The notes below the pieces were generated by a model. That model saw only the letters and a list, made by a program, of their open reading frames with translations. It was not told the DNA's origin and did no database searches. 64,000 nucleotides of DNA, from contig NZ_WOWP01000063.1 in assembly GCF_009741375.1 (NCBI RefSeq), forward strand, positions 124,001-188,000, given 5' to 3'. This DNA comes from Flavobacterium rakeshii. GTDB lineage: Bacteria; Bacteroidota; Bacteroidia; Flavobacteriales; Flavobacteriaceae. The number at the start of each line of letters is the position of its first letter. The stretch's first letter is position 1. This document shows positions 43,041 through 51,539 of the stretch, one piece after another. A program made the position numbers and the translations under genes.

Positions 43041-44183
43041 TTAACCCAGTGCCTGGCGCAAATCTTCCAGTAAATCTTCGGCATCTTCCACTCCTACACT
43101 TAGCCTTACAAGGTCATCTGTAATACCTATTTCTTTCCTTTTGTCTTCCGGAATTGATGCATGCGTCATTAAAGCCGGATGATTTGCCAGCGACTCTACC
43201 CCTCCTAACGATTCTGCAAGAGTAAATACCCTTACACTTTCAAGGAACTTAATTGCATCTTCCTTCTTACCTGATTCAAACGTGAATGATACCATTCCGC
43301 CAAAACCGCCCTGCATTTGTTTTTTAGCAATGTCATAAAACGGATTACTTTCCAGCCCAGGGTAATAAACCGTTTTTACTTTAGGGTGATTGCTAAGGAA
43401 ATTAGCAACCTTTTCACCGTTTTCACAGTGGCGCTGCATCCTTAAATGTAATGTTTTAATACCTCTTAATACAAGGTAAGAATCCTGCGGCCCAAGTGTA
43501 CCTCCTGTTGCAAATTGTGCAAAGTGAAGTTTTTCGCCCAGCTGCTCGTTTTTCACGATAAGTGCTCCGGCAATAACATCGCTGTGACCTCCAAGATATT
43601 TTGTTGCCGAGTGCATTACAATATCGGCACCCATATCTAATGGTCTTTGCAGGTATGGAGTGGCAAAAGTGTTATCTACCGCAAAAAGCAGGTTTTTCTC
43701 TTTTGTAATTTTGGCAACAGCCTCAATATCGGCCAGTTTCATTAACGGGTTTGTAGGCGTTTCAACCCAAACCAGTTTAGTGTTTTCGTTAATAAGCGAC
43801 TTAAATTTATCAAGATCGTTCATGTCTACAAAATGGAACTTGATACCAAACTCCTGATAAATTTTGGAGAACATCCTGTAAGTACCGCCATAAAGGTCGT
43901 CCATAGCAATAACCTCATCATTAGGCTTAAGCAGTTTAAGCACACAGTCGGTCGCTGCTAAACCTGATGAAAATGCAAGTCCGCGTGTTCCGTTTTCTAT
44001 GCTTGCTAAAGCGTTTTCTAATGCTGTTCTTGTTGGGTTTGCAGCCCTGCTGTATTCGTATCCGCCATGTACCCCCGGACTCTTTTGTGCGAAAGTCGAG
44101 GTTTGGTAAACCGGCGGCATTACTGCTCCTGTAGCAGGGTCAGGGTGCTGTCCGCCATGAATGGTTTTTGTGTTAAATTTCAT
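43041..44183 (-). CDS. Cystathionine gamma-synthase/lyase-type PLP enzyme
   Basis: 380 residues of the Cys/Met metabolism PLP family. PLP lysine K195 in [13 protein letters not shown]; other signatures are [40 protein letters not shown] and [21 protein letters not shown]. This matches MetB (cystathionine gamma-synthase) and cystathionine gamma-lyase, which cannot be separated with certainty by reading; both act in transsulfuration between homoserine/cysteine and methionine. A single gene, 136 bases downstream of gdhA's start and with its own -7 element. Confidence 0.9.
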   Translation of the reverse strand: MKFNTKTIHGGQHPDPATGAVMPPVYQTSTFAQKSPGVHGGYEYSRAANPTRTALENALASIENGTRGLAFSSGLAATDCVLKLLKPNDEVIAMDDLYGGTYRMFSKIYQEFGIKFHFVDMNDLDKFKSLINENTKLVWVETPTNPLMKLADIEAVAKITKEKNLLFAVDNTFATPYLQRPLDMGADIVMHSATKYLGGHSDVIAGALIVKNEQLGEKLHFAQFATGGTLGPQDSYLVLRGIKTLHLRMQRHCENGEKVANFLSNHPKVKTVYYPGLESNPFYDIAKKQMQGGFGGMVSFTFESGKKEDAIKFLESVRVFTLAESLGGVESLANHPALMTHASIPEDKRKEIGITDDLVRLSVGVEDAEDLLEDLRQALG

Positions 44184-44214
44184 ATAATTAATTATTCTTT
44201 ATCCGTATAGTAGG

Positions 44215-44222
44215 CAAATTTA
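44215..44222 (-). promoter_or_regulatory. -7 element TAAATTTG of the cystathionine enzyme gene
   Basis: Minus-strand match to TAnnTTTG, 31 bases before the ATG at 44183. Confidence 0.5.
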
Positions 44223-44233
44223 CTGTAATTTAG

Positions 44234-44263
44234 TTGACCCTGTATAGGAACAGCATTCTTTTG
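44234..44263 (+). promoter_or_regulatory. Promoter of DUF3298 lipoprotein gene
   Basis: TTG (44234-44236), 19 bases, TTCTTTTG (44256-44263), one mismatch from TAnnTTTG; 21 bases before the ATG. Confidence 0.5.
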
Positions 44264-44284
44264 CAAAACAATAACATTTAAAAC

Positions 44285-45076
44285 ATGGCAAAACACTTAA
44301 CCTTACTATTGGCCGCATTTATGCTTTTTAGCTGTGGCAAGGACAAGAAAAACAATGATGAAGAAGTATTAAACGAAGAAAAACCTGCACTGGCCTTTTC
44401 TACAAAAAACTACTATAAAAAAACATCACTGCCATGTGATGAGTATTGCCCAAGCGTAACCATTAATGTGCCTGAAGCCGAAAACGTACCTGTTGTTGCC
44501 GACAGCATTAACAACAAAATATTCAATACCGTAAGAGGTATTGTTTACTTAGGTGAAACCCCATATGAAGCGGATAATTATGAAGATTTAATGGCATCTT
44601 TCCTTGGGTCGTATGAAGAACTTAAAAAGGAATTTCCTAATGACCCTATGGCAGGGTTTGAAGCTAAGATAGATGCATCTGTTGATTATACATCTGACAA
44701 GATAATAAACGTAAAAATGAATCATTACACCTTTACCGGTGGTGCTCACGGTTACGGAGGTGAACGCTCACTGCTTTTTGATGCCGAAACAGGCAAGAGC
44801 CTTAGCTATGAAGACATTTTCACCAATGTGGATAGCTTTAGGCAGTTTACTGAGGGAAAATTCAGGGAGAAATTTAATATTCCTGCAGGAAAATCTATTA
44901 ACGCAACAGGTTTCCTGTTTGAGAACGATAAGTTTGTATTACCGCAAAATATTTTCTTTAAGGAAAACGGACTGCTATTGTTCTACAACTCTTACGAAAT
45001 ATCATCTTACGCCGAAGGGCAAAAGGAACTGCTTTTACCCTACAGCGAAGTAAATGAATATCTTAAAGTTAAATAA
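44285..45076 (+). CDS. DUF4163/DUF3298 (RsiV-like) lipoprotein
   Basis: 263 residues. Signal peptide with lipobox LFSC (C17), a short charged linker, a DUF4163-type domain (about 43-150) and a DUF3298 domain (about 152-255) with YTFTGGAHGYGGERSLLFDAETGKSLSYEDIF, the GGAHG signature. Similar domains occur in Bacillus RsiV, a lysozyme-binding anti-sigma factor, and in PdaC, but here there is no sigma factor beside it and the protein is simply a lipoprotein. Role unknown; a ligand-binding or lysozyme-inhibitor-like function is possible. Its stop overlaps the convergent DinB-like gene by 8 bases. Confidence 0.83.
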   Translation: MAKHLTLLLAAFMLFSCGKDKKNNDEEVLNEEKPALAFSTKNYYKKTSLPCDEYCPSVTINVPEAENVPVVADSINNKIFNTVRGIVYLGETPYEADNYEDLMASFLGSYEELKKEFPNDPMAGFEAKIDASVDYTSDKIINVKMNHYTFTGGAHGYGGERSLLFDAETGKSLSYEDIFTNVDSFRQFTEGKFREKFNIPAGKSINATGFLFENDKFVLPQNIFFKENGLLLFYNSYEISSYAEGQKELLLPYSEVNEYLKVK

Positions 45077-45524
45077 ACTTTTTTAACTGCATCATTATAC
45101 CAAGATGTATACCCTCGTGGTAATTGTTAAACGCAATAGCATCTTCTACTGAAGAGAGTTCAAAGCCCAGCTCTGACGTCCTTGCGTTATATGTTGTAAA
45201 TACGCCATTTTTATAATCATCTTCTGTTTTCTCAATCGTAGAGAACAGAAGATTTTTTATTTCGTTTATTTCCTCCTGTGTTGCATCGGTTTCAGGTTTA
45301 CTGCCACGTCTGTATTTTACCAAAAGCTCCCCACTAACATTCATAGGCAGTCCGGCACCACCATATACCAGTATTTGCTGTGATACCATAATATGACCTA
45401 TGTTCCATATCAGGTTATTATTAAAGCCCTGAGGTATTTTATTAAGCTGTTCCAGCGTATAGCTTTCAAGCCATTTTGTATATATCTCCCTGCTGGTACG
45501 GGTCACTTTAAAAGAAGTTTCCAT
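45069..45524 (-). CDS. DinB/YfiT-like four-helix metalloprotein
   Basis: 151 residues with the three-His metal pattern of the DinB/YfiT superfamily: one His in LIWNIGHIMVSQQIL (helix 2) and two in FNNYHEGIHLGIMMQLKK (helix 4). Family members bind a divalent metal and include thiol-dependent S-transferases (bacillithiol transferases such as BstA). It is not the polymerase DinB. With a YpdA-like reductase elsewhere in the window, a thiol-transferase role is thinkable, but this is inference. Located 19 bases after the stop of the unknown 45544 gene, same strand, so likely co-transcribed. Confidence 0.85.
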   Translation of the reverse strand: METSFKVTRTSREIYTKWLESYTLEQLNKIPQGFNNNLIWNIGHIMVSQQILVYGGAGLPMNVSGELLVKYRRGSKPETDATQEEINEIKNLLFSTIEKTEDDYKNGVFTTYNARTSELGFELSSVEDAIAFNNYHEGIHLGIMMQLKKFI

Positions 45525-45543
45525 TGATTGATTAATAATAAGT

Positions 45544-46032
45544 TTATCCTAATTTATATGTTTCTAAATATCTCTTTAAATCACTAAATTTTTCATCATT
45601 CCAAGGCTTTCCCCATCTGTCTTCATCTGTATCATTTAAAAACTCCTCTGGCAATGTAACTTCTATCTTATGCTTAGCTAAAATTGCCATACATCGCTGA
45701 GTTGCTAAAACAGGTGCAGAAGTATTGGCTCCATACATATCAGCCATACCAATTTCAGAGGCATTATCTATAATTTTTTGAAAATCACCTCTAAGTTTTG
45801 GCAGAATACTGTTTTCAACTGACTGCGGCAAAGGCTCCCCTCTACCAACAATGTTCACTTTTAATCCTTCGCCTTCCCACTCAGGTAAATTATCTGTAAT
45901 AAGAATACTCAGTAAATAACTAACAAATTCATCAATGTCTTGATGTTGTATATCATACTTCTTACAAAAGCAAACAATACACAAAGCGCCTATTAATTGC
46001 TGCTCCCTTATTTTTAAATCAGAGATTTTCAT
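45544..46032 (-). CDS. Unknown cytosolic protein (162 aa)
   Basis: 162 residues, not recognised. No signal peptide or transmembrane helix. The N-terminus LKIREQQLIGALCIVCFCKKYDIQHQDIDEFVSYLLSI is helical with clustered Cys (CIVCFC); the C-terminal part is acidic and aromatic (NDTDEDRWGKPWNDEKFSDLKRYLETYKLG). The compact acidic build resembles immunity proteins of toxin systems, but no toxin gene is nearby, so I do not claim this. It is more AT-rich than its neighbours and precedes the DinB-like gene. Confidence 0.6.
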   Translation of the reverse strand: MKISDLKIREQQLIGALCIVCFCKKYDIQHQDIDEFVSYLLSILITDNLPEWEGEGLKVNIVGRGEPLPQSVENSILPKLRGDFQKIIDNASEIGMADMYGANTSAPVLATQRCMAILAKHKIEVTLPEEFLNDTDEDRWGKPWNDEKFSDLKRYLETYKLG

Positions 46033-46115
46033 TGATTTCGTTAATCATTTTTTACTGCTTTTGAGTAAAATTTATTTTTTCATAAAAGTAGTATATCCTT
46101 AATTATAAAACACCT

Positions 46116-46123
46116 TACTTTTG
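46116..46123 (+). promoter_or_regulatory. -7 element TACTTTTG of the ArsC-like gene
   Basis: Match to TAnnTTTG, 21 bases before the ATG at 46145. It overlaps a possible TTG start (46121), arguing for the ATG. Confidence 0.6.
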
Positions 46124-46144
46124 CAAACAAGCATAAAACATAAC

Positions 46145-46501
46145 ATGAAAAAGATATACTACCTTAAAACCTGCGATACCTGTAAAAAGATAATCAAGTC
46201 GTTACCAAATACCGATGGCTTTATTTTACAGGACATTAAAGAGGAGCCTATTACTGTAAAACAACTGGAGGAAATGCATGCCCTAACCGGAAGCTACGAG
46301 AAGCTTTTCAGTAAGAGAGCCAAACTTTATAAGGAACGTGACATGAAAGACATGAACCTTACCGAAAACGACTTTAAGCAATATATACTGGAGCACTACA
46401 CATTTTTAAGCCGCCCAGTTATTATTGCAAACAATAAAATATTTGTAGGCAACAGTCCTAAAAACGTAACCGCTGCCATTGAGTACCTAAGTAATGAATA
46501 A
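46145..46501 (+). CDS. ArsC/Spx-family thioredoxin-fold protein
   Basis: 118 residues. MKKIYYLKTCDTCKKIIKSLP has the CxxC pair C10-C13, and LSRPVIIANNKIFVGNSP gives the cis-Pro and substrate loop of the ArsC/Spx/YffB superfamily. It may be an arsenate-reductase-like or Spx-like regulatory protein; no ars genes or arsenite pump adjoins, so arsenate reduction is not supported by context. The ATG at 46145 follows the TACTTTTG promoter element. The next gene overlaps by 8 bases. Confidence 0.85.
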   Translation: MKKIYYLKTCDTCKKIIKSLPNTDGFILQDIKEEPITVKQLEEMHALTGSYEKLFSKRAKLYKERDMKDMNLTENDFKQYILEHYTFLSRPVIIANNKIFVGNSPKNVTAAIEYLSNE

Positions 46502-47411
46502 ACGCTTTTTGGCCTTAACAGCCGCCACGATGGTATCTGTTATTTATGGTGTTACTTTTACTATTGCTAAAGATGTAATGCCGGGCTTTATTAAGCCTTT
46601 CGGGTTTATAGCACTTCGCGTAGGCGGATCGTTTATACTTTTCTGGCTTGTGGCTCTTTTTGCTACTAAACAGAAAATAGCCCTTAAAGATTTCCCCCGC
46701 ATCATAGCTGCTGCCTTTTTTGGTGTGGCTTTCAATATGCTAACCTTTTTTGAAGGACTTAGCCAAACATCGCCCATAATGGCATCGGTGCTTATGGTTA
46801 CCACCCCTATGATAGTACTGGTACTCAGCGCCATTATCATGAAAGAGAAAATCGTCCGCAAAAAAGTGGGCGGTATACTGCTGGGACTTGTGGGTACTGT
46901 AATGCTGATACTTTACGGCAAAACCATTAGTAGCGGAGGTAACGAACTATGGGGTAACTTTCTGGTTTTTGTAAATGCCGTTTCTTACGCACTTTACCTT
47001 ATTGTGGTTAAAAAACTCATGGACAAGTACAATCCGTTTGCATTTGTAAAATGGATTTACCTGTTTGGTTTTATCATGGTACTGCCATTTGGCTGGGAAC
47101 AGTTATCACAGGTACAATGGGAGCTTATGCCCCAGGACATCGCTGTAAAAGTAGGCTTTGTAGTACTGTTTTCTACTTTTTTAACTTACCTGCTTAACCT
47201 GCTTTCCATGAAAGAGCTAAAACCCACAACAGTTGCTGTTTTTATTTACCTGCAACCTTTGTTTGCTACTGTTTTTGCGGTAAGCCTAGGCAAAGACACT
47301 CTTAATCCGGTTAAAATAATATCGGCAGCATTAATATTTGCCGGAGTATATTTAGTAACGGCTCCGCCTAAAAAAGCGGTTATAAAACAAACAGCAAAAA
47401 GTGATATTTAA
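46494..47411 (+). CDS. EamA/DMT-family transporter
   Basis: 305 residues with ten predicted helices and two EamA repeats: the first (about 5-140, VIYGVTFTIAKDVMPGFIKPFGFIALRVGGSFILFWL, ASVLMVTTPMIVLVLS) and the second (about 150-290, YALYLIVVKKLMDKYNPF, PTTVAVFIYLQPLFATVFA). DMT permeases usually export amino acids, nucleosides or other metabolites. It overlaps the ArsC-like gene by 8 bases and is translated with it; whether the pairing has functional meaning is unclear. No terminator follows before yicC. Confidence 0.9.
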   Translation: MNKRFLALTAATMVSVIYGVTFTIAKDVMPGFIKPFGFIALRVGGSFILFWLVALFATKQKIALKDFPRIIAAAFFGVAFNMLTFFEGLSQTSPIMASVLMVTTPMIVLVLSAIIMKEKIVRKKVGGILLGLVGTVMLILYGKTISSGGNELWGNFLVFVNAVSYALYLIVVKKLMDKYNPFAFVKWIYLFGFIMVLPFGWEQLSQVQWELMPQDIAVKVGFVVLFSTFLTYLLNLLSMKELKPTTVAVFIYLQPLFATVFAVSLGKDTLNPVKIISAALIFAGVYLVTAPPKKAVIKQTAKSDI

Positions 47412-47440
47412 CGCATAACCGTGCGTTTGTGAATTTTACT

Positions 47441-47448
47441 TAACTTTG
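47441..47448 (+). promoter_or_regulatory. -7 element TAACTTTG of yicC-gmk-nadD
   Basis: Match to TAnnTTTG, 19 bases before the yicC ATG (47468). It runs into an inverted repeat TTTGTG-TG-CACAAA (47445-47458). Confidence 0.55.
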
Positions 47449-47467
47449 TGTGCACAAATTTTTTTGT

Positions 47468-48325
47468 ATGATACAATCTATGACGGGTTTTGGAAAGTCA
47501 TCTTTACAACTACCCACAAAAAAAATTACTGTTGAGATAAAATCCCTAAACAGCAAAGGACTTGATTTAAGCGTAAGAATGCCATCGGCATATCGTGAAA
47601 TGGAACTGAAACTACGCAATCAGATTGCCCAGAGGCTGGAAAGAGGTAAAGTAGACTTTTCCCTGTTTGTGGAAGTAACCGGCGAAGAGACTTCATCAAA
47701 AGTAAACATCCCTATCGTTAAGGCCTATATAAACCAGATGAAAGAGATAGTGGACGGCGATGAGACCGAACTGCTTAAAATGGCCGTACGTATGCCCGAC
47801 GCTCTTAAAACAGAGCGCGAGGAGATAGACGAAAACGAATGGAGCAGTATACAGGGGGTTGTTGATCAGGCCCTTGATAACATCCAGAGTTTCCGTGTTT
47901 CCGAAGGTATTGCGCTTGAAAAAGAGTTTGTTGTAAGGGTATCAAACATCCTTAGACTGATGAAAGAAACGGTTTCGTATGACAGCGAGCGTATAGAAAA
48001 CGTAAAAACCAAACTAAGCAACGCTATTGCTGAGCTTGAGGTAAATGTAGACGAGAACCGCTTTGAGCAGGAACTTATATACTACCTTGAGAAAATGGAT
48101 ATTACCGAGGAAAAGGTAAGACTGGAAAACCACCTTAACTACTTTATGGAAACCCTTGCCGGTAATGAGGCAAACGGGCGTAAGCTTGGTTTTATCACTC
48201 AGGAAATAGGTCGTGAAATAAACACTATGGGCTCTAAGTCTAACCACGCACAAATGCAGAAGCTGGTAGTACAGATGAAAGATGAGCTGGAAAAGATCAA
48301 AGAACAGGTTTTAAATATTTTATAA
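47468..48325 (+). CDS. YicC-family endoribonuclease
   Basis: 285 residues. MIQSMTGFGKSS is the invariant YicC N-terminus, followed by VEIKSLNSKGLDLSVRMP and the C-terminal DUF1732 block FITQEIGREINTMGSKSNHAQMQKLVVQMKDELEKIKEQVLNIL. E. coli YicC was reported to be an endoribonuclease taking part in small-RNA decay. A GTG at 47450 would extend it six codons but overlaps the promoter element, so the ATG at 47468 is used. It is followed 25 bases later by gmk, a pairing that is common across bacteria. Confidence 0.93.
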   Translation: MIQSMTGFGKSSLQLPTKKITVEIKSLNSKGLDLSVRMPSAYREMELKLRNQIAQRLERGKVDFSLFVEVTGEETSSKVNIPIVKAYINQMKEIVDGDETELLKMAVRMPDALKTEREEIDENEWSSIQGVVDQALDNIQSFRVSEGIALEKEFVVRVSNILRLMKETVSYDSERIENVKTKLSNAIAELEVNVDENRFEQELIYYLEKMDITEEKVRLENHLNYFMETLAGNEANGRKLGFITQEIGREINTMGSKSNHAQMQKLVVQMKDELEKIKEQVLNIL

Positions 48326-48350
48326 TAACGGCACAGCCGTAAGATTACAC

Positions 48351-48920
48351 ATGAACAAAGGCAAACTGATAGTATTTTCTGCTCCGTCGGGGTCGGGTAA
48401 AACCACCATTGTAAGACACCTTTTGGCACAACCCGAGCTTAATTTGGAGTTCTCCATTTCGGTAGCAACCAGAAGCGCAAGAGATGGCGAAGAAAACGGG
48501 AAAGACTATTACTTTATATCACTTGAAGAGTTTAAAAAACACATTAAGCAGGAAGACTTCGTAGAATGGGAAGAAGTATACCGTGATAATTTTTACGGCA
48601 CACTTAAAAGCGAGGTAGAACGCATATGGGCACAGGGCAAAAACGTGATTTTTGACATTGATGTAGCCGGAGGACTTCGCATTAAAAAGAAATTCCCCGA
48701 AGAAACTCTTGCTGTTTTTGTTAAACCGCCAAGTATTGACGAACTGAAAAGACGCCTTAAAAACCGTTCGACCGAAAGTGAAGACAAGATTAATATGCGT
48801 ATCGCAAAGGCATCGGTAGAATTAGCTACTGCGCCTCAGTTTGATACCATTATTAAAAACTATGACCTTGATACTGCCAAGGAAGATGCTTATAACCTTG
48901 TAAAAGAGTTTATAAAATAA
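48351..48920 (+). CDS. gmk: Guanylate kinase
   Basis: 189 residues; phosphorylates GMP to GDP with ATP. P-loop APSGSGKTT (11-19), the GMP-binding region EFSISVATRSARDGEENGKDYYFIS, and VIFDIDVAGG and RRLKNRSTESEDKINMRI (lid) are all present. Standard length. It sits between yicC and an unknown membrane gene, with nadD following. Confidence 0.97.
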   Translation: MNKGKLIVFSAPSGSGKTTIVRHLLAQPELNLEFSISVATRSARDGEENGKDYYFISLEEFKKHIKQEDFVEWEEVYRDNFYGTLKSEVERIWAQGKNVIFDIDVAGGLRIKKKFPEETLAVFVKPPSIDELKRRLKNRSTESEDKINMRIAKASVELATAPQFDTIIKNYDLDTAKEDAYNLVKEFIK

Positions 48921-48930
48921 ACCAACCTTT

Positions 48931-49467
48931 ATGACAGAAGAGATTAAAAGAAACCACAAAGCATTGAGTAACATCTTTGCTTTAATTTTTTCTATCACTT
49001 TTGGTTTGTCTTTTATTGTAATAGTATTAACGGGAAACCTGAGCCTTAAAGCATTATTATATTCAGCTGTTGCGACATTTGCATTTGCTTTATTTGTTCC
49101 CGTATACCTGCTGCTTCTTTTTTATATAGCGGATAAAAAGGAAAAAAGGTTTTTTTCCAAAAGTCCGTACAACTATATTGAACAAAACCTTATTGAGTAT
49201 AGTTACGATAAGAAGAACAGGTTTAGTTTCTGTAAAAAACAGCATGTATTTAATCATAAAGGTTTAAAATACACAGCTGTATTTTATACAAATGTGTATA
49301 AAACTATTTATGGTGATCTTTTGCTAATAATTAAGCATGAGGATAACGACACTAATATTGTTTCTTCAATTGAATACAAAAAAGAAAAATTGAGTGAAAA
49401 GGAATTTATTGAAGAGCTTGAAAATATAAAAACTGATGAAAGTAGGATTGTACTTCGGGACATTTAA
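48931..49467 (+). CDS. Two-helix membrane protein of unknown function between gmk and nadD
   Basis: 178 residues, not recognised. Two adjacent hydrophobic helices (about 15-36 and 43-67) are followed by a basic/aromatic cytosolic domain (about 70-178; KSPYNYIEQNLIEYSYDKKNRFSF). The region is visibly more AT-rich than gmk and nadD. It starts 10 bases after gmk and its 3' end overlaps the nadD start by 32 bases, so it is wedged into the operon. No motif suggests an enzyme. Confidence 0.65.
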   Translation: MTEEIKRNHKALSNIFALIFSITFGLSFIVIVLTGNLSLKALLYSAVATFAFALFVPVYLLLLFYIADKKEKRFFSKSPYNYIEQNLIEYSYDKKNRFSFCKKQHVFNHKGLKYTAVFYTNVYKTIYGDLLLIIKHEDNDTNIVSSIEYKKEKLSEKEFIEELENIKTDESRIVLRDI

Positions 49468-50017
49468 TCCCATACATACAGGACATTTGATAATCGCCAA
49501 CCACATGGCCGAGTTTACCGACCTGGACCAGGTATGGCTGGTGGTTACCCCACACAATCCGCTTAAAAAGAAAAGTACGCTACTGGAAGACCATCACCGT
49601 TTGGAAATGGTTTTCCTGGCAACCGAAACTTACGACAGTCTAAAACCTACCGATATTGAGTTTCGACTGCCACAGCCTAACTATACCGTGCATACACTGG
49701 CACACCTGCAGGAAAAATTCCCGTCGTATGAATTTTCCCTGATTATGGGAGAAGACAACCTTAATTCCCTTCACAAATGGAAGAATTATGACGTAATACT
49801 GGAAAATCATGATATTTATGTATATCCGCGTATTAATAACGAAAATGCCAACGAAGAGCTTATAAACAATCATAAAATCCATAAAATTGATGCTCCGGTT
49901 ATTGAGATCTCCTCTACTTTTATTCGTAACAGTATAAGAGACGGTAAAGAGGTAAGACCTTTACTGCCTCAAAAGGTTTGGGAATATATAGACCATAATC
50001 TTTTCTACAAAAAATAG
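49436..50017 (+). CDS. nadD: Nicotinate-nucleotide adenylyltransferase
   Basis: 193 residues; makes deamido-NAD from nicotinate mononucleotide and ATP. GLYFGTFNPIHTGHLIIA carries the nucleotidyl-transferase HxGH (H14-T-G-H17), and VIEISSTFIRNSIRDGKEVRPLLP the ISSTxIR phosphate-binding motif. Full length. The start ATG (49436) lies inside the previous reading frame, and codon-by-codon similarity begins there (MKVGLYFG), so the 32-base overlap seems real. Confidence 0.96.
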   Translation: MKVGLYFGTFNPIHTGHLIIANHMAEFTDLDQVWLVVTPHNPLKKKSTLLEDHHRLEMVFLATETYDSLKPTDIEFRLPQPNYTVHTLAHLQEKFPSYEFSLIMGEDNLNSLHKWKNYDVILENHDIYVYPRINNENANEELINNHKIHKIDAPVIEISSTFIRNSIRDGKEVRPLLPQKVWEYIDHNLFYKK

Positions 50018-50086
50018 CTTCTGTTTAAAAACAGCTATAAAACAGACACTTAACATTCCATTATCAGCAAATCTTAAGGTATTTCG

Positions 50087-50094
50087 TAACTTTG
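50087..50094 (+). promoter_or_regulatory. -7 element TAACTTTG of YqhD-like gene
   Basis: Match to TAnnTTTG, 20 bases before the ATG at 50115. Confidence 0.5.
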
Positions 50095-50114
50095 GGTAAA
50101 ATACATTTATAATC

Positions 50115-51275
50115 ATGCTGAATTTTGAACTTTATAACCCTGTCAATATGGTATTTGGCAAGGGACAAATTGCAAAACTATCTAAACTTATACCTCAAAA
50201 TGCAAAAGTACTTTTAGCCTATGGTGGCGGAAGTATTTTTAAAAATGGTGTACACGCTCAGGTTACCGAAGCATTAAAAGGACATGAAGTTACCGAGTTT
50301 GGCGGTATTGAACCAAACCCGCGTTATGAAACCCTGATGAAAGCCGTTGCCCTAATCCGTGAAAAGAAACTGGATTATATACTGGCAGTAGGCGGAGGAT
50401 CGGTAATAGACGGGGTAAAATTTATCTCGGCTGCCGTAAACTTTGAAGGTGACCCGGTTGATATTCTGGTAAAAAGAATACGCATTGAAAACAATGCTAT
50501 GCCATTTGGCACCGTGCTTACCCTTCCTGCCACAGGCAGCGAAATGAATTCGGGGGCAGTAGTAACTATTGAAAAAACACAGGAAAAACTATCCTTTGGA
50601 GGTCCGGCTGTATTCCCGCAGTTCTCTATTTGTGATCCAACGGTTATAGCATCACTACCTAAAAGACAGTTACAAAACGGAGTAATAGATGCCTATACCC
50701 ATGTAATGGAACAGTACTTAACTTATCCGCATGATGCTTTGCTTCAGGATCGTTTTGCAGAAAGTATACTGCAAACATTAATCGAGATAGGTCCTGATGT
50801 TGTTGAAAACCCAACCGATTATAAACTGGCGTCTAACTTTATGTGGAGCTGTACCACGGCGCTTAACGGACTTATACAGAAAGGCGTCCCTACCGATTGG
50901 GCTACGCACATGATAGGTCATGAACTTACTGCTCTTTATGAAATAGACCATGCCAGAACACTTGCTATAATAGGCCCTAACCTGTACAGAGTAATGTTTG
51001 ACTCTAAAAAGGAGAAACTGGCACAGTATGGTAAAAGGGTTTGGGGCATTACCGCAACCGAAGTGGATGAGGCAGCAACAATGGCAATTGAGAAAACCGT
51101 TCAGTTCTTCCATACTATGGGCATGGAAACCAAAATATCAAACTATACGGCAAACTATGAGAATACTGCCGAGTTTATCGTAAAACGTTTTGAGGAACGT
51201 GGCTGGAAAGGGCTTGGGGAACGCCAAAACGTTACTCCCGAAAAAGTGAAGGCCATTGTTGAAATGAGTTACTAA
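50115..51275 (+). CDS. Iron-containing alcohol dehydrogenase (YqhD-like)
   Basis: 386 residues. NADPH-binding AVGGGSVIDG (G93-S96) and metal ligands D192 and H196 (IDAYTHVMEQ), H265 (DWATHMIGHE) and H279 (EIDHARTLAI) match YqhD positions (offset of two), together with the TLPATGSEMNSGAV segment. YqhD-type enzymes reduce short aldehydes, especially those from lipid peroxidation, with NADPH. It is a single gene with its own promoter and a strong terminator. Which aldehyde it prefers is unknown. Confidence 0.93.
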   Translation: MLNFELYNPVNMVFGKGQIAKLSKLIPQNAKVLLAYGGGSIFKNGVHAQVTEALKGHEVTEFGGIEPNPRYETLMKAVALIREKKLDYILAVGGGSVIDGVKFISAAVNFEGDPVDILVKRIRIENNAMPFGTVLTLPATGSEMNSGAVVTIEKTQEKLSFGGPAVFPQFSICDPTVIASLPKRQLQNGVIDAYTHVMEQYLTYPHDALLQDRFAESILQTLIEIGPDVVENPTDYKLASNFMWSCTTALNGLIQKGVPTDWATHMIGHELTALYEIDHARTLAIIGPNLYRVMFDSKKEKLAQYGKRVWGITATEVDEAATMAIEKTVQFFHTMGMETKISNYTANYENTAEFIVKRFEERGWKGLGERQNVTPEKVKAIVEMSY

Positions 51276-51281
51276 AAAAAT

Positions 51282-51315
51282 AAAAGGCATTCCGGCTACA
51301 CCGTGAATGCCTTTT
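51282..51315 (+). terminator. Terminator after YqhD-like gene
   Basis: AAAAGGCATTC (51282-51292) pairs with GAATGCCTTTT (51305-51315), with CGG/CCG pairing in the loop. Confidence 0.85.
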
Positions 51316-51482
51316 AAAACACCAAAAACAAAAAATTTAACTAACCTTGTTGTAAACTTCGTCTAAAACAAAATTCTATTAAATAACGCACCCGTCTCAA
51401 CTTAAATTGTATCGAAAGCACTTAATTATATGTTAATATTTACGAATATCTCATTTACCATTAACGCTAACCTAAAAAGCCA

Positions 51483-51513
51483 TTGGCACATGCCTTATTT
51501 TTAAGTACATTTG
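51483..51513 (+). promoter_or_regulatory. Promoter of gpsA-terC
   Basis: TTG (51483-51485), 20 bases, TACATTTG (51506-51513). The ATG at 51540 follows 26 bases later. A reading frame opening at the TTG here is the promoter, not the gene start. Confidence 0.8.
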
Positions 51514-51539
51514 GGCTTTGCAAAAAACAAACAAACAAA

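Noticed and set aside
45069..45524. Annotating this as DNA polymerase DinB
   Set aside because: The DinB/YfiT superfamily shares only a name with the polymerase; the three-His metal pattern and size are those of the four-helix family.
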